Of a stretch of 64,000 nucleotides of DNA, positions 1-11,805 are shown one piece after another. Origin of the DNA: Xenopus tropicalis (Eukaryota; Chordata; Amphibia; Anura; Pipidae); the NCBI RefSeq assembly GCF_000004195.4, contig NC_030681.2, positions 779,503 through 843,502 on the forward strand. Direction: 5' to 3'. Position 1 is the stretch's first letter. The number at the start of each line of letters is the position of its first letter. Below the pieces are notes generated by a model. That model saw nothing but the letters and a program-made list of their open reading frames with translations. It did no database searches and was not told where the DNA came from. A program made the translations under genes and the position numbers.

Positions 1-3000
1 GGGCAGTAGTAGGACAGCGGGGGGGCAGTAGTAGGACAGCGGGGGGGAAGTAGTCGGACAGCGGGGGGAAGTAGTCGGACAGTGGGGGGCAGTAGTCGGA
101 CAGTGGGGGGGCAGTAGTAGGACAGTGGGGGGGCAGTAGTCGGACAGTGGGGGGTGAAGTAGTCGCACAGTGGGGGGCAGTAGTCGGACAGTGGGGGGGC
201 AGTAGTAGGACAGCGGGGGGGAAGTAGTCGGACAGCGGGGGGGCAGTAGTCGGACAGTGGGGGGCAGTAGTCGGACAGTGGGGGGCAGTAGTCGGACAGT
301 GGGGGGGCAGTAGTAGGACAGTGGGGGGCAGTAGTCGGACAGTGGGGGTGAAGTAGTCGCACAGTGGGGGGGCAGTAGTAGGACAGCGGGGGGGAAGTAG
401 TCGGACAGCGGGGGGGCAGTAGTCGGACAGTGGGGGGCAGTAGTCGGACAGTGGGGGGGCAGTAGTAGGACAGTGGGGGGGCAGTAGTCGGACAGTGGGG
501 GGTGAAGTAGTCGCACAGTGGGGGGGCAGTAGTCGGACAGTGGGGGGGGCAGTAGTCGGACAGTGGGGGGGCAGTAGTCGGACAGTGGGGGGGCAGTAGT
601 AGGACAGTGGGGGGGCAGTAGTAGGACAGTGGGGGTGCAGTAGTGGGACAGCGGGGGGGCAGTAGTAGGACAGCGGGGGGGCAGTAGTCGGACAGCGGGG
701 GGGCAGTAGTCGGACAGCGGGGGGGCAGTAGTCGGACAGCGGGGGGGCAGTAGAAGGACAGCGGGGGGAAGTAGTCGGACAGCGGGGGGGCAGTAGTAGG
801 ACAGCGGGGGGGCAGTAGTAGGACAGCGGGGGGAAGTAGTCGGACAGCGGGGGGGCAGTAGTAGGACAGCGGGGGGCAGTAGTAGGACAGTGGGGGGTGA
901 AGTAGTCGCACAGTGGGGGGGCAGTAGTAGGACAGCGGGGGGGCAGTAGTAGGACAGCGGGGGGGAAGTAGTCGGACAGCGGGGGGGAAGTAGTCGGACA
1001 GTGGGGGGCAGTAGTCGGACAGTGGGGGGGCAGTAGTAGGACAGTGGGGGGCAGTAGTCGGACAGTGGGGGGTGAAGTAGTCGCACAGTGGGGGGGCAGT
1101 AGTCGGACAGTGGGGGGCAGTAGTAGGACAGCGGGGGGGAAGTAGTCGGACAGCGGGGGGGCAGTAGTCGGACAGTGGGGGGCAGTAGTCGGACAGTGGG
1201 GGGCAGTAGTCGGACAGTGGGGGGGCAGTAGTAGGACAGTGGGGGGCAGTAGTCGGACAGTGGGGGGTGAAGTAGTCGCACAGTGGGGGGGCAGTAGTAG
1301 GACAGCGGGGGGGAAGTAGTCGGACAGCGGGGGGGCAGTAGTCGGACAGTGGGGGGCAGTAGTCGGACAGTGGGGGGCAGTAGTAGGACAGTGGGGGGGC
1401 AGTAGTCGGACAGTGGGGGGTGAAGTAGTCGCACAGTGGGGGGGCAGTAGTCGGACAGTGGGGGGGCAGTAGTCGGACAGTGGGGGGGCAGTAGTCGGAC
1501 AGTGGGGGGGCAGTAGTCGGACAGTGGGGGGCAGTAGTAGGACAGCGGGGGGAAGTAGTAGGACAGTGGGGGGCAGTAGTAGGACAGCGGGGGGGCAGTA
1601 GTCGGACAGCGGGGGGCAGTAGTAGGACAGCGGGGGGGCAGTAGTCGGACAGCGGGGGGGCAGTAGTAGGACAGCGGGGGGGCAGTAGTAGGACAGCGGG
1701 GGGGAAGTAGTGGGACAGCGGGGGGAAGTAGTCGGACAGTGGGGGGGCAGTAGTAGGACAGCGGGGGGAAGTAGTAGGACAGCGGGGGGGAAGTAGTCGG
1801 ACAGTGGGGGGGCAGTAGTAGGACAGCGGGGGGGGAAGTAGTAGGACAGCGGGGGGAAGTAGTCGGACAGTGGGGGGGCAGTAGTAGGACAGCGGGGGGA
1901 AGTAGTAGGACAGCGGGGGGGAAGTAGTCGGACAGCGGGGGGGCAGTAGTAGGACAGTGGGGGGGCAGTAGTAGGACAGTGGGGGCAGTAGTAGGACAGT
2001 GGGGGGGGCAGTAGTAGGTCAGCGGGGGGGGGCAGTAGTCGGACAGTGGGGGGGCAGTAGTAGGACAGCGGGGGGAAGTAGTAGGACAGCGGGGGGAAGT
2101 AGTCGGACAGCGGGGGGCAGTAGTAGGACAGTGGGGGGGCAGTAGTAGGACAGTGGGGGGCAGTAGTAGGACAGTGGGGGGGCAGTAGTAGGTCAGCGGG
2201 GGGGCAGTAGTAGGACAGTGGGGGGGGCAGTAGTAGGTCAGCGGGAGGGCAGTAGTAGGACAGCGGGGGGAAGTAGTAGGACAGCGGGGGGGAAGTAGTC
2301 GGACAGCGGGGGGAAGTAGTAGGACAGTGGGGGGAAGTAGTAGGACAGCGGGGGGAAGTAGTAGGACAGCGGGGGGAAGTAGTCGGACAGCGGGGGGAAG
2401 TAGTAGGACAGCGGGGGGGAAGTAGTCGGACAGCGGGGGGAAGTAGTAGGACAGTGGGGGGGCAGTAGTAGGACAGCGGGGGAAGTAGTAAGACAGCGGG
2501 GGGGAAGTAGTCGGACAGCGGGGGGAAGTAGTAGGACAGTGGGGGGGCAGTAGTAGGACAGCGGGGGGAAGTAGTCGGACAGCGGGGGGCAGTAGTAGGA
2601 CAGCGGGGGAAGTAGTAGGACAGTGGGGGGCAGTAGTAGGTCAGCGGGGGGGAAGTAGTCGGACAGCGGGGGGCAGTAGTAGGACAGCGGGGGGAAGTAG
2701 TAGGACAGTGGGGGGGCAGTAGTAGGTCAGCGGGGGGGAAGTAGTCGGACAGCGGGGGGGCAGTAGTAGGACAGCGGGGGGCAGTAGTAGGACAGCGGGG
2801 GGAAGTAGTCGGACAGTGGGGGGCAGTAGTAGGACAGCAAGGGGGAAGTAGTCGGACAGTGGGGGGGCAGTAGTAGGACAGCGGGGGGGAAGTAGTCGGA
2901 CAGCGGGGGGAAGTAGTCGGACAGTGGGGGGGGGCAGTAGTCGGACAGTGGGGGGCAGTAGTAGGACAGTGGGGGGCAGTAGTCGGACAGCGGGGGGGAA

Positions 3001-3430
3001 GTAGTCGGACAGCGGGGGGCAGTAGTAGGACAGTGGGGGGGAAGTAGTCGGACAGCGGGGGGGCAGTAGTAGGACAGCGGGGGGGAAGTAGTCGGACAGC
3101 GGGGGGGAAGTAGTCGGACAGTGGGGGGGGCAGTAGTCGGACAGTGGGGGGGCAGTAGTCGGACAGTGGGGGGCAGTAGTAGGACAGTGGGGGGGCAGTA
3201 GTTGGACAGTGGGGGGGCAGTAGTAGGACAGTGGGGGGGGAAGTAGTCGGACAGTGGGGGGGCAGTAGTAGGACAGTGGGGGGGAAGTAGTCGGACAGTG
3301 GGGGGCAGTAGTCGGACAGTGGGGGGGGGCAGTAGTCGGACAGTGGGGGGGCAGTAGTCGGACAGTGGGGGGGCAGTAGTCGGACAGTGGGGGGGCAGTA
3401 GTCGGACAGTGGGGGGGCAGTAGTCGCACA
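1..3430. repeat. G-rich 20-22 bp minisatellite in SLC22A7 intron 1
   Basis: The array has about 160 units. Each unit is a run of 5-9 G followed by CAGTAGT or AAGTAGT and then AGGACAG, CGGACAG or CGCACAG. Variants alternate (CAGC or CAGT, AGG or CGG), and some blocks of variants recur several hundred bases apart. The array runs off the left edge, so its true length is unknown. It lies in intron 1 of minus-strand SLC22A7 and starts about 10 bp inside the splice donor, so the pre-mRNA would be C-rich there and the G-runs are on the template strand. Confidence 0.95.
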
Positions 3431-3441
3431 GTGGATCCTAC

Positions 3442-3816
3442 CTGTGTGACGGTGGTGGAGGAGAAGACTGATTGGTCGTACTCCCAGCCTTCCTCACAAG
3501 GTTCTGTAGACCTATTGGGGGGTCCCACTGAGCTGTTGGGGAGCAGGTGGAGTTGGGGGTGGGAGTATCTCCGACAGGAGCTGAGGGATCCATCTGGTTC
3601 CTGTGGGATGTAGAGGAGCAGGGATTTCCATTGGCTCCAGTTCCCCAGTTTGCCCGCGCTGGGGGTGGCACAGTGGTGGGAGGGCGCCGCCGAGATGAAG
3701 ATGTGCAGTAGGAAGTGAAGAGGAAGGATGACTCTTGGGAGGCAGGTAATCAGCAAAATTGATATCTGGAACTTTCCGAATCCCCCCACCTCTGCCAGGA
3801 GCCCCTCAAACCTCAT
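3442..3816 (-). CDS. SLC22A7: SLC22A7 (OAT2) exon 1, N-terminal 125 residues
   Basis: This is the first coding exon of a plasma-membrane organic anion transporter of the SLC22 branch of the major facilitator superfamily. The start ATG (3816-3814) opens MRFEGLLAEVGGFGKFQ, the usual SLC22 amino end. The first membrane helix follows (about residues 18-42, with LPRVILPLHFLLHIF). The large extracellular loop carries N-glycosylation sequons at N59 (NWS), N94 (NSS) and N101 (NRS), then the family motif PREPDG/PQEPDGSLSSC and CEEGWEYDQSVFSST. The exon ends in CAG before a GTAGGA donor (3441-3436), exactly 125 codons, phase 0. Later exons lie left of the window. Naming it SLC22A7 rather than another SLC22 rests on recalled similarity to human OAT2 and on TTBK1 next door. 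The other exons are not visible. Confidence 0.88.
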
Positions 3817-4082
3817 GGTGCGGGGAAGCCCAAGGGGGTCAGTAGTAACGATGCCCAGAGCAACTGGCATGGGTGTTGGCACGGGAATCCCTCAGAGTGT
3901 TGGTGCCCCTGAGCATACACCCTCCTCTTATTCCCCCGGTAATGGCCGTGATTCCTACTGGCCCAGAGGCGTCATGGGACCAGGTCCTGATTGGATCAGA
4001 CAGCGGCTCATTGTTCTGACTGTGGGAGATCCATCAGCACCGCGACAAATAGGGTTATACCTCCACGCCAGCTGCCAGCAGT
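3817..4082 (-). promoter_or_regulatory. Presumed 5' UTR and proximal promoter of SLC22A7
   Basis: These 266 bases lie between the SLC22A7 start codon and the 74-bp array. On the minus strand there is a weak TATA-like GTATAACC at about 4060-4053. No upstream exon or clear initiator could be recognised. The assignment is by position only. Confidence 0.3.
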
Positions 4083-6318
4083 GAGGGTTGGGCAAGGAGT
4101 CAGGGGCCCGGCCTGGCACGGGATGTCCCACAAGGTGCCAAGTCAGCTGCCAGCCAGAGGGTTGGGCAAGGAGTCAGGGGCCCAGCCTGGCACGGGATGT
4201 CCCACTAGGTGCCAAGTCAGCTGCCAGCCAGAGGGTTGGGCAAGGAGTCAGGGGCCCAGCCTGGCACGGGATGTCCCACTAGGTGCCAAGTCAGCTGCCA
4301 GCCAGAGGGTTGGGCAAGGAGTCAGGGGCCCGGCCTGGCACGGAATGTCCCACTAGGTGCCAAGTCAGCTGCCCACAGTGAGGGTTGGGCAAGGAGTCAG
4401 GGGCCCAGCCTGGCACGGAATGTCCCACTAGGTGCCAAGTCAGCTGCCCACAGTGAGGGTTGGGCAAGGAGTCAGGGGCCCAGCCTGGCATGGGATGTCC
4501 CACTAGGTGCCAAGTCAGCTGCCCACAGTGAGGGTTGGGCAAGGAGTCAGGGGCCCGGCCTGGCATGGGATGTCCCACTAGGTGCCAAGTCAGCTGCCAG
4601 TAAGAGGGTTGGGCAAGGAGTCAGGGGCCCGGCCTGGCATGGGATGTCCCACTAGGTGCCAAGTCAGCTGCCAGTAAGAGGGTTGGGCAAGGAGTCAGGG
4701 GCCCGGCCTGGCACGGAATGTCCCACTAGGTGCCAAGTCAGCTGCCAGCCAGAGGGTTGGGCAAGGAGTCAGGGGCCCGGCCTGGCACGGGATGTCCCAC
4801 TAGGTGCCAAGTCAGCTGCCCACAGTGAGGGTTGGGCAAGGAGTCAGGGGCCCGGCCTGGCACGGGATGTCCCACTAGGTGCCAAGTCAGCTGCCCACAG
4901 TGAGGGTTGGGCAAGGAGTCAGGGGCCCGGCCTGGCACGGAATGTCCCACTAGGTGCCAAGTCAGCTGCCCACAGTGAGGGTTGGGCAAGGAGTCAGGGG
5001 CCCGGCCTGGCACGGGATGTCCCACTAGGTGCCAAGTCAGCTGCCAGCAGTGAGGGTTGGGCAAGGAGTCAGGGGCCCGGCCTGGCACGGAATGTCCCAC
5101 TAGGTGCCAAGTCAGCTGCCAGCAGGGAGGGTTGGGCAAGGAGTCAGGGGCCCGGCCTGGCACGGGATGTCCCACTAGGTGCCAAGTCAGCTGCCAGTAA
5201 GAGGGTTGGGCAAGGAGTCAGGGGCCCGGCCTGGCATGGGATGTCCCACTAGGTGCCAAGTCAGCTGCCAGCAGTGAGGGTTGGGCAAGGAGTCAGGGGC
5301 CCAGCCTGGCACGGGATGTCCCACTAGGTGCCAAGTCAGCTGCCCCCAGTGAGGGTTGGGCAAGGAGTCAGGGGCCCAGCCTGGCACGGAATGTCCCACT
5401 AGGTGCCAAGTCAGCTGCCCACAGTGAGGGTTGGGCAAGGAGTCAGGGGCCCGGCCTGGCACGGGATGTCCCACTAGGTGCCAAGTCAGCTGCCCACAGG
5501 GAGGGTTGGGCAAGGAGTCAGGGGCCCAGCCTGGCACGGAATGTCCCACTAGGTGCCAAGTCAGCTGCCCCCAGTGAGGGTTGGGCAAGGAGTCAGGGGC
5601 CCAGCCTGGCACGGAATGTCCCACTAGGTGCCAAGTCAGCTGCCCACAGTGAGGGTTGGGCAAGGAGTCAGGGGCCCGGCCTGGCACGGGATGTCCCACT
5701 AGGTGCCAAGTCAGCTGCCAGCAGGGAGGGTTGGACAAGGAGTCAGGGGCCCGGCCTGGCACGGAATGGCACAGAATGTACCACTAGATGTCAAGTCAGC
5801 TGCCAGCAGGGAGGGTTGGGCAAGGAGTCAGGAGCCCGGCCTGGCACGGAATGTACCACTAGGTGCCAAGTCAGCTGCCAGCAGGGAGGGTTGGACAAGG
5901 AGTCAGGGGCCCGGCCTGGCATGGGATGTCCCACTAGGTGCCAAGTCAGCTGCCCACAGTGAGGGTTGGGCAAGGAGTCAGGGGCCCGGCCTGGCATGGG
6001 ATGTCCCACTAGGTGCCAAGTCAGCTGCCAGCAGTGAGGGTTGGGCAAGGAGTCAGGGGCCCGGCCTGGCACGGAATGTCCCACTAGGTGCCAAGTCAGC
6101 TGCCCCCAGTGAGGGTTGGGCAAGGAGTCAGGGGTCAGGGGTCCGGCCTGGCACGGGATGTCCCACTAGGTGCCAAGTCAGCTGCCCACAGTGAGGGTTG
6201 GGCAAGGAGTCAGGGGCCCAGCCTGGCACGAGATGTCCCACTAGGTGCCAAGTCAGCTGCCCCCAGTGAGGGTTGGGCAAGGAGTCAGGGGCCCAGCCTG
6301 GCACGGGATGTCCCACTG
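4083..6318. repeat. 74-bp minisatellite upstream of SLC22A7
   Basis: About 30 units of 74 bp. Each holds GAGGGTTGGGCAAGGAGTCA, GGGGCCCGGCCTGGCACGG, ATGTCCCACTAGGTGCC and AAGTCAGCTGCC. Variation sits at a few fixed positions (GCCCGG or GCCCAG, CACGGGA or CACGGAA, CCACAGT or CAGCAGT). One unit near 6125-6150 has a small internal duplication of GGGGTCA. Open frames across it on both strands are stop-free repeat artefacts. It begins about 270 bp upstream of the SLC22A7 ATG. Confidence 0.95.
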
Positions 6319-7157
6319 CCCCCCTGATGCCATCTGCCTGGGCTGAATGACTATTCCCTTATTACCCCTTGCAAAGCCAAATACAACCAAGTGCCCCTTG
6401 CGATGTTGCTCTTACGGTGCCCATACAATAAGGGATGTACCCAGTGCCACCCCCCCCCCATATAAATGGTTAGACCTTGGAAATTAACCCCATTTCTACT
6501 GATGCCCCTCGTGCCAGTATGGGACTCTCCTGCCCATCTATATTGTGCCCCCGGTGCCAGTGATATGGGGGCAATCAGCCAACCAACAAGTCAAGCCAAC
6601 CATCCTGGGCAGATTGGGCCTCGTGCCACTGGGCCAGCGGTTCAGGTCAGACACTGCCCAGGTTTGGCCGGAGTCCTATCCCAGCAGCTGATGGACCTTT
6701 GCACCTGGGGAATTCTGTTTGCAACAAAGTCTACGGATCAGGCAACAAAGACTGAGGTTCTAGAGCTGTTTCTGCTGGTTCTGCCCATTGAGGTCCAAAG
6801 GCTCCAAGCTACCACCCTATTGGTCCAACAGCCGTCTGTAGAGCCAGCGCCACCCCTCCAGCGACGGCCATCACCCCTAATCTCTAACTAAAAGGGGGTT
6901 CCTGCTTGTTGGGGGACACGGGCAAGGATGGGGCAAAATGCGGGCGGTTAAACCTTCCAGGTAGGAACTGCCCCTAATGCCCCGGCACGGTGCCGCCCCG
7001 GGGCATTGCTTTACCCCATTTTGGAGACGGTTCCGATAGGGACTGCACATTTGCTAGAACCCCAGCAACAGGTTCTGGGACCACTCTCATACTGAAAGAG
7101 TTAATTCCCCCAGAGCTCAATACTGAGTGTAAAGAAATGCCCCACAGCCCACGTAAC
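6319..7157. other. Intergenic spacer, nothing recognised
   Basis: Single-copy sequence between the 74-bp array and the Penelope-like element. A 141-codon plus-strand frame at 6466-6891 shows no recognisable domain. There is a C-run at about 6452-6461 and a GC-rich stretch near 6975-7010. No RNA gene or exon was recognised. Confidence 0.6.
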
Positions 7158-7170
7158 CTTAAGGGTTAAT
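7158..7170. repeat. Target-site duplication of the Penelope-like element, left copy
   Basis: CTTAAGGGTTAAT, identical to 15642-15654 on the other side of the element. Confidence 0.8.
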
Positions 7171-7653
7171 AGAATTAAGTCTAAAACAACTGGACTTTTC
7201 TGAGTTTTTCCTTGAAAACGTTTCACCCTCATCCGAGCGGCTTCTTCAGTTCAAATGACTGGTAGGGAATTCCCCGGTATTTAAACTCTTGATGGTAGTA
7301 CAGTCACAGACATCCAATCACAATGGTTCCATTGAACTTGTTCAGTTAGGTGTTAGCTGAAACTGACAGGTGTAAGAAGGTATGATCCAATCACAATGGT
7401 ACCAAGATTCTCATTGATGAAGGGGTTAATCCTTCAAAGTACATGACTGGAAGTGTGAACTGTTGTGAAACTGCCGGGGTAAGGATGTCACCGCGCCATT
7501 GTATGTTGGTGACAAGCGGTGTCGCAGGCCCCCTCCTCTGTTCAGGGATGGTTTCTCCAGGTTGGCATAAATGGCCTCTTTCCAACCATCTGTCCTCTCG
7601 GTCCAAAATATGCTCGTTACTGTCCTCAAAGGAGTGACCTTTTTCTTTGAGGT
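7171..7653 (-). repeat. Inverted 3'-end copy of the Penelope-like element, outer part
   Basis: This is the reverse complement of the element's own 3' region. It begins with AGAATTAAGTCTAAAACAAC, the inverse of the sequence ending near 15592. On the minus strand it still encodes the C-terminal stretch DREDRWLERGHLCQPG...LPVMYFEGLTP seen in the forward copy at 15160-15371. It continues across the gypsy insertion at 13046. This is the inverted pseudo-LTR of the element. Confidence 0.88.
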
Positions 7654-8210
7654 TGTCAGGTACCTGGTCGTTCGCCTAAGGTAGGCGCGCGCCCGATCGC
7701 CAGCGCACGTTCCGACGGCCGCGCGCGCTCCGTCGCTCGCGCACGTATTGACGCCGGCGTACGTCGTGACGCCCGCGCGCGCATTAACGCCGGCGCGCGT
7801 CTTGACGCTGGCGCGCGTCATGACGCCGGCGCGCGTCATGACGCTGGCGTGTGTCTTGACGCCGGCGCAGGCGCATTTCGCTCAAAAGGACGCCAAAGGC
7901 CTACCAGCATTGCGAAGTGATCGTTTCCTTGTGAAAGACGCCAAGCTTGTTTCCTGTGATTCCCTATTTGATTCTCTGACCCGGCCTGACTCTCGATCTT
8001 GAAAACTTGCTGCCTGTACCGACTTCCCGCCTGTCCGACCTCGCTTTTGCCTGCCGATTTTGCTCTGACGTTCCGGTTCGGCACTCCTGCCACTCCTCCA
8101 CTTGGTTCAAGTCCTGTTCCATCCTCAGTGGCTGTGATCCTTAGTGGGAGGTGTAGGAGAGGTCCTTCCTCTACGAGTTCTTCCAGTGACGCGCCCGGCT
8201 TGTCCTGACA
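7654..8210 (+). repeat. 5' LTR of the gypsy element
   Basis: 557 bp, TG...CA. The first third is very CpG-rich, with a tandem series of roughly 16-bp segments of the form GCGCGCGTCATGACGCCG. It holds 17 bp (GCTGCCTGTACCGACTT, about 8007-8023) missing from the 3' LTR. Confidence 0.93.
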
Positions 8211-8226
8211 GTATCACTTCGCCAGT

Positions 8227-10074
8227 ATGGAAGAATCTGAGGAAATTTCTGCTATGCAGCTCCTTAACCAGCAGATGGCGACCCTCACTCGAGCGGTGCA
8301 AGAACTACAGGCAGGTTTCCAAGAAGTTCAAGCCCAGCTACAACCCCTGCCCAGGGATCCTACTGATGCTCCTGTTGCACCCCCACCTGTTGCGGCCCAG
8401 CCGCCAATTGCCAAGCTTAAGCTCTCTCTGCCGGAGCGTTTTCTGGGGGATCGCAAAAAGTTCCGGGCTTTTATGAATAGCTGCAAGCTGGAATTCACAC
8501 TTAACCCCCAAGTTTATACGACTGAGCAGTCCAAGGTGGGGTTCGCTATCTCACTCCTGTCCGGGGAGCCACAGACTTGGGCTCATCGTCTTCTGGAACA
8601 ACAAAGTCCGTTGTTTAGTGACTCTGCTGCTTTTTTCCAGGCGATGGCGGTATTATACGATGACCCCCAAAGAGAAGCCTCAGCTGAAGCCGCACTCAGA
8701 TCTTTGTCCCAGGGTAAACGGCCAGTTGAGGAATATGTTACTGACTTCCGTAGCCACGCTGCAGATACCCGATGGAATCAAGCTGCACTGAAGCATCAAT
8801 TCAGAATAGGGTTGTCTGAAGGTCTAAAGGACGAGTTAGCCCGAGTGGGGATTCCCGAAGACTTCGATTCCCTCATCGATGTCGTCGTCCAGTTAGACCG
8901 ACGTTTGAGGGAGAGGAGACTGGAAAAGTCCGGGACATTTCAACCCAGTTGGCTGCTCCCTAAAGCTCCTCTATTCCCTAAACCCATTTTGGCTCCATCC
9001 ACCTCGGCCTCGTCATCGGCTGGGGCTGCTAAACCCATGCAAATTGGGCTCATCCGTTCCCCTCTGACTCCCGAAGAGAGGCTACGCAGACGTCGCCTGA
9101 ACTTGTGCCTTTACTGTGGTGCCTCTGGTCATCTGCTCCGCACATGCCCGGTGCGACCCACAAGTAAGAGATCTATACCGGGTCTTCTTAGTGCGGAAGC
9201 TGTTGATGGACTGTCTCTTATGTCAGTTATTACTATTTTGCAGTGGTCAAGAAAGACGCTCCAGACCCCTGCGTTGATTGACTCCGGGGCGTGCGGTTGC
9301 TTTATCGATCGAGACTTCGCCCGTTTTCATGACATTCCTTTAAGACCCAGATCCTGCCCACTGACGGTGAAGTTGGCTGACGGATCTAATATTTCTTCTG
9401 GTCCAGTCCTGTTTGAGACTATTCCTTTGTTAATAAAAATTCAACAGCATACCGAAACCCTATCGTTTAACGTGGTTTCTTCCCCTCTGTATCCTATCAT
9501 TTTGGGTTTTCCATGGTTAAAGACTCATAACCCTCTCATCAATTGGGACTCGAATCAAATAACATTCCCCTCTGAGCATTGTCCTTGTTCTGAGTTGGCT
9601 CCTGGGAGATTGCTGGTTGTGACCCCTGATCCTCGACTCAAACTGGTTCCAGAACCTTACCACGAATTCTTAGATGTCTTTGATGAGAAAGGAGCGGATG
9701 TACTTCCTCCACATCAGATAAATGATTGCCCGGTGGATCTTCTTCCCGGAGCAGCGATCCCATTTGGACGGATCTACCCTCTATCCGAACCTGAACTTAA
9801 AGTTCTCAAGACCTACATTGAGGAAAACCTTAGGAAAGGATTTATCCGTCCATCTACCTCCCCTGCTGGGGCAGGTATTTTCTTCGTTGAGAAAAAAGAC
9901 CATTCCTTACGCCCCTGCATAGACTACCGAGATTTGAACAAGGTAACCATTAAGAACCGATATCCGCTACCCCTCATCTCGGAACTGTTTATAAGATTAC
10001 GTTCAGCACATGTATTCACAAAACTAGATCTTCGGGGGGGCATACAATTTGGTCCGCATTCGACAAGGAGATGA
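8227..10074 (+). pseudogene. gypsy gag-protease-RT frame, 615 codons, broken within RT
   Basis: The frame opens 16 bp after the 5' LTR. It has an N-terminal coiled region, then the gag capsid-like domain ([15 protein letters not shown], near residues 75-90). A single zinc knuckle follows ([14 protein letters not shown], about residues 294-307). The protease active site is [12 protein letters not shown] (about 349-360). The amino half of reverse transcriptase holds [21 protein letters not shown] (about 559-579) and FTKLDLRG. After that an expanded G-run (about 10036-10042) shifts the frame and the protein ends prematurely. Gag and pol are in one frame here, as in many chromoviruses. The product would lack the RT catalytic YLDD box. 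Confidence 0.9.
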
Positions 10075-10740
10075 GTGGAAAACAGCCTTTCGCACCCGAT
10101 ATGGGCACTATGAATACCTAGTGATGCCCTTCGGGCTTATGCAACGCCCCAGCAACGTTTCAACACTTTGCAAATGATATTTCAGAGACTTTTTGGATTT
10201 TTATTTATCTCGATGATATCTTAATATTTTCATCTTCCTTGGAGGAACACCGACACCACGTCAGACAAGTCTTCTCTCGGTTACGAGCATATAAACTTTT
10301 CGCCAAACTGGAGAAGTGTGAGTTCGAAAAATCTTCTATAGAGTTCCTAGGTTTTATCATTTCTTCAGACGGAATATCTATGGACTCTCGCAAGGTCCTC
10401 TGCGGTATTAGACTGGCCCGTTCCCAACAGTCGTAAGGCTGTACAAGATTTGTGGGCTTCGCCAACTTTTACCGAAAGTTCATCAAGAATTTCTCTAAGA
10501 TAATCGCCCCTATCACTGCTCTTACCAGCTCGGTAAAAAGATTCTGCTGGACTTCTGAGGCTCAGCGGGCTTTTTTGGATCTCAAGAATTGTTTTACCTC
10601 CGCTCCCATTCTCAAACATCCAGATCCTACACGGCCGTTTGTTCTAGAGGTGGATGCCTCAGAGTATGCCATCGGAGCTGTGCTATCGCAAAGAAACGAT
10701 TGTACAGAGCCTACTTCATCCTATCGCATTTTTCTCTAAA
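10075..10740 (+). pseudogene. gypsy RT catalytic part and start of RNase H, several frameshifts
   Basis: RT homology continues in changing frames. The segment with [12 protein letters not shown] is near 10105-10140. The catalytic YLDD box is near 10205-10216 (IYLDDILIFSS). EFLGFIISSDGISMDSRKV is near 10341-10397, and [17 protein letters not shown] of RNase H near 10645-10695. Frames change at least near 10140, 10190, 10420 and 10710, so no intact reverse transcriptase can be made. Confidence 0.85.
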
Positions 10741-11805
10741 AAGTTATCTTCCTCTGAGCAAAATTACGATGTGGGAGACAGAGAGCTACTTGCGATTAAA
10801 TCTGCATTCCAAGAATGGCGACACCTGTTGGAGGGGGCGTCTCACCCTATTTTAGTTTTTTCTGATCACAAGAACTTGGAATATTTACGCTCAGCAAAAA
10901 GACTCCGACCTCGTCAGGCCAGATGGGCACTCTTCTTTTCCAGATTCAACTTCCACGTTACTTTTAGACCGGGTTCCAAGAATGGCAAAGCGGATGCGTT
11001 GTCCCGTCTGTTTTCTGCACCCGAGAATAATTCTGCCGCCAGCACTGTCCTTCATGCCTCCAATTTTCTCCTTCTCCAAGCCGATCTGCTTGACAAGATC
11101 CAGAACGCCTCCAGTCTGTGGACAATTTACCTACACATATGGATCGTCGTGGTAATTACCTCATGTCTAAATAATAAAATTTTTGTCCCTGAAGACCTGC
11201 GCCTCGAGGTACTCAGATTTGTCCATGATCATCCTGTTTCCGGCCACCTGGGGGTTCGCAAGACACTAGAACTTGCTAATAGGAATTTTTTTTGGCCCGG
11301 CATGTCAAGGGATTGCATGAAATATGTTACTTCCTGTCAAACATGTGCCAGATTTAAGGATACACACTCCCGACCAATGGGGTTACTTCAACCTCTCCCG
11401 GTTCCTGAGAAACCCTGGGAGAGAATTTCCATGGACTTTATTGTGGATCTGCCCAAGTCGGGGGGTTTTAACACAATCATGGTAGTGGTTGACGGGTTTA
11501 CCAAGATGGCTCACTTTATACCCTTGGTGGGGTTACCATCTGCAGCCACAACGGCAGAAGTATTTATTAAAGAGGTCTTTCGGCTTCACGGCTTACCCAA
11601 GGAGATAGTGTCTGATCGAGGTCGCAGTTTACGTCTCGCTTCTGGAGGGCGTTATGTCAGGGACTCCATATTGAGCTCGCCCTGTCCTCTGCTTTTCATC
11701 CTCAGACGAATGGGCAAACAGAACGTACTAATCAGACGTTGGAGCAATATATTAGATGTTTTTCCTCTTATTCTCAGGAAGATTGGTCGGCGCTCTTACC
11801 CTTAG
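10654..11805 (+). pseudogene. gypsy RNase H and integrase frame, broken in the catalytic core
   Basis: RNase H continues with [20 protein letters not shown] and FSDHKNLEYL, then GKADALSRL. Next comes the integrase zinc-binding region (HPVSGHLG...CQTCARF, about 11230-11355). The catalytic core has its first Asp in ISMDFIVDLP (about 11428) and its second in IVSDRG (about 11610). Just after that the frame shifts, so the expected core sequence is lost and the frame ends at 11805. The third catalytic residue (Glu) lies in the next frame. Confidence 0.9.

Noticed and set aside
2641..3882. Minus frame of 413 codons as one protein
   Set aside because: Only residues encoded at 3816-3442 are genic. 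The rest is intron array read through the splice donor, and codons before the family start (MRFEG) are 5' flank.
7426..7839. Minus frame of 137 codons across the left gypsy junction
   Set aside because: It joins Penelope-like sequence to LTR sequence by chance.
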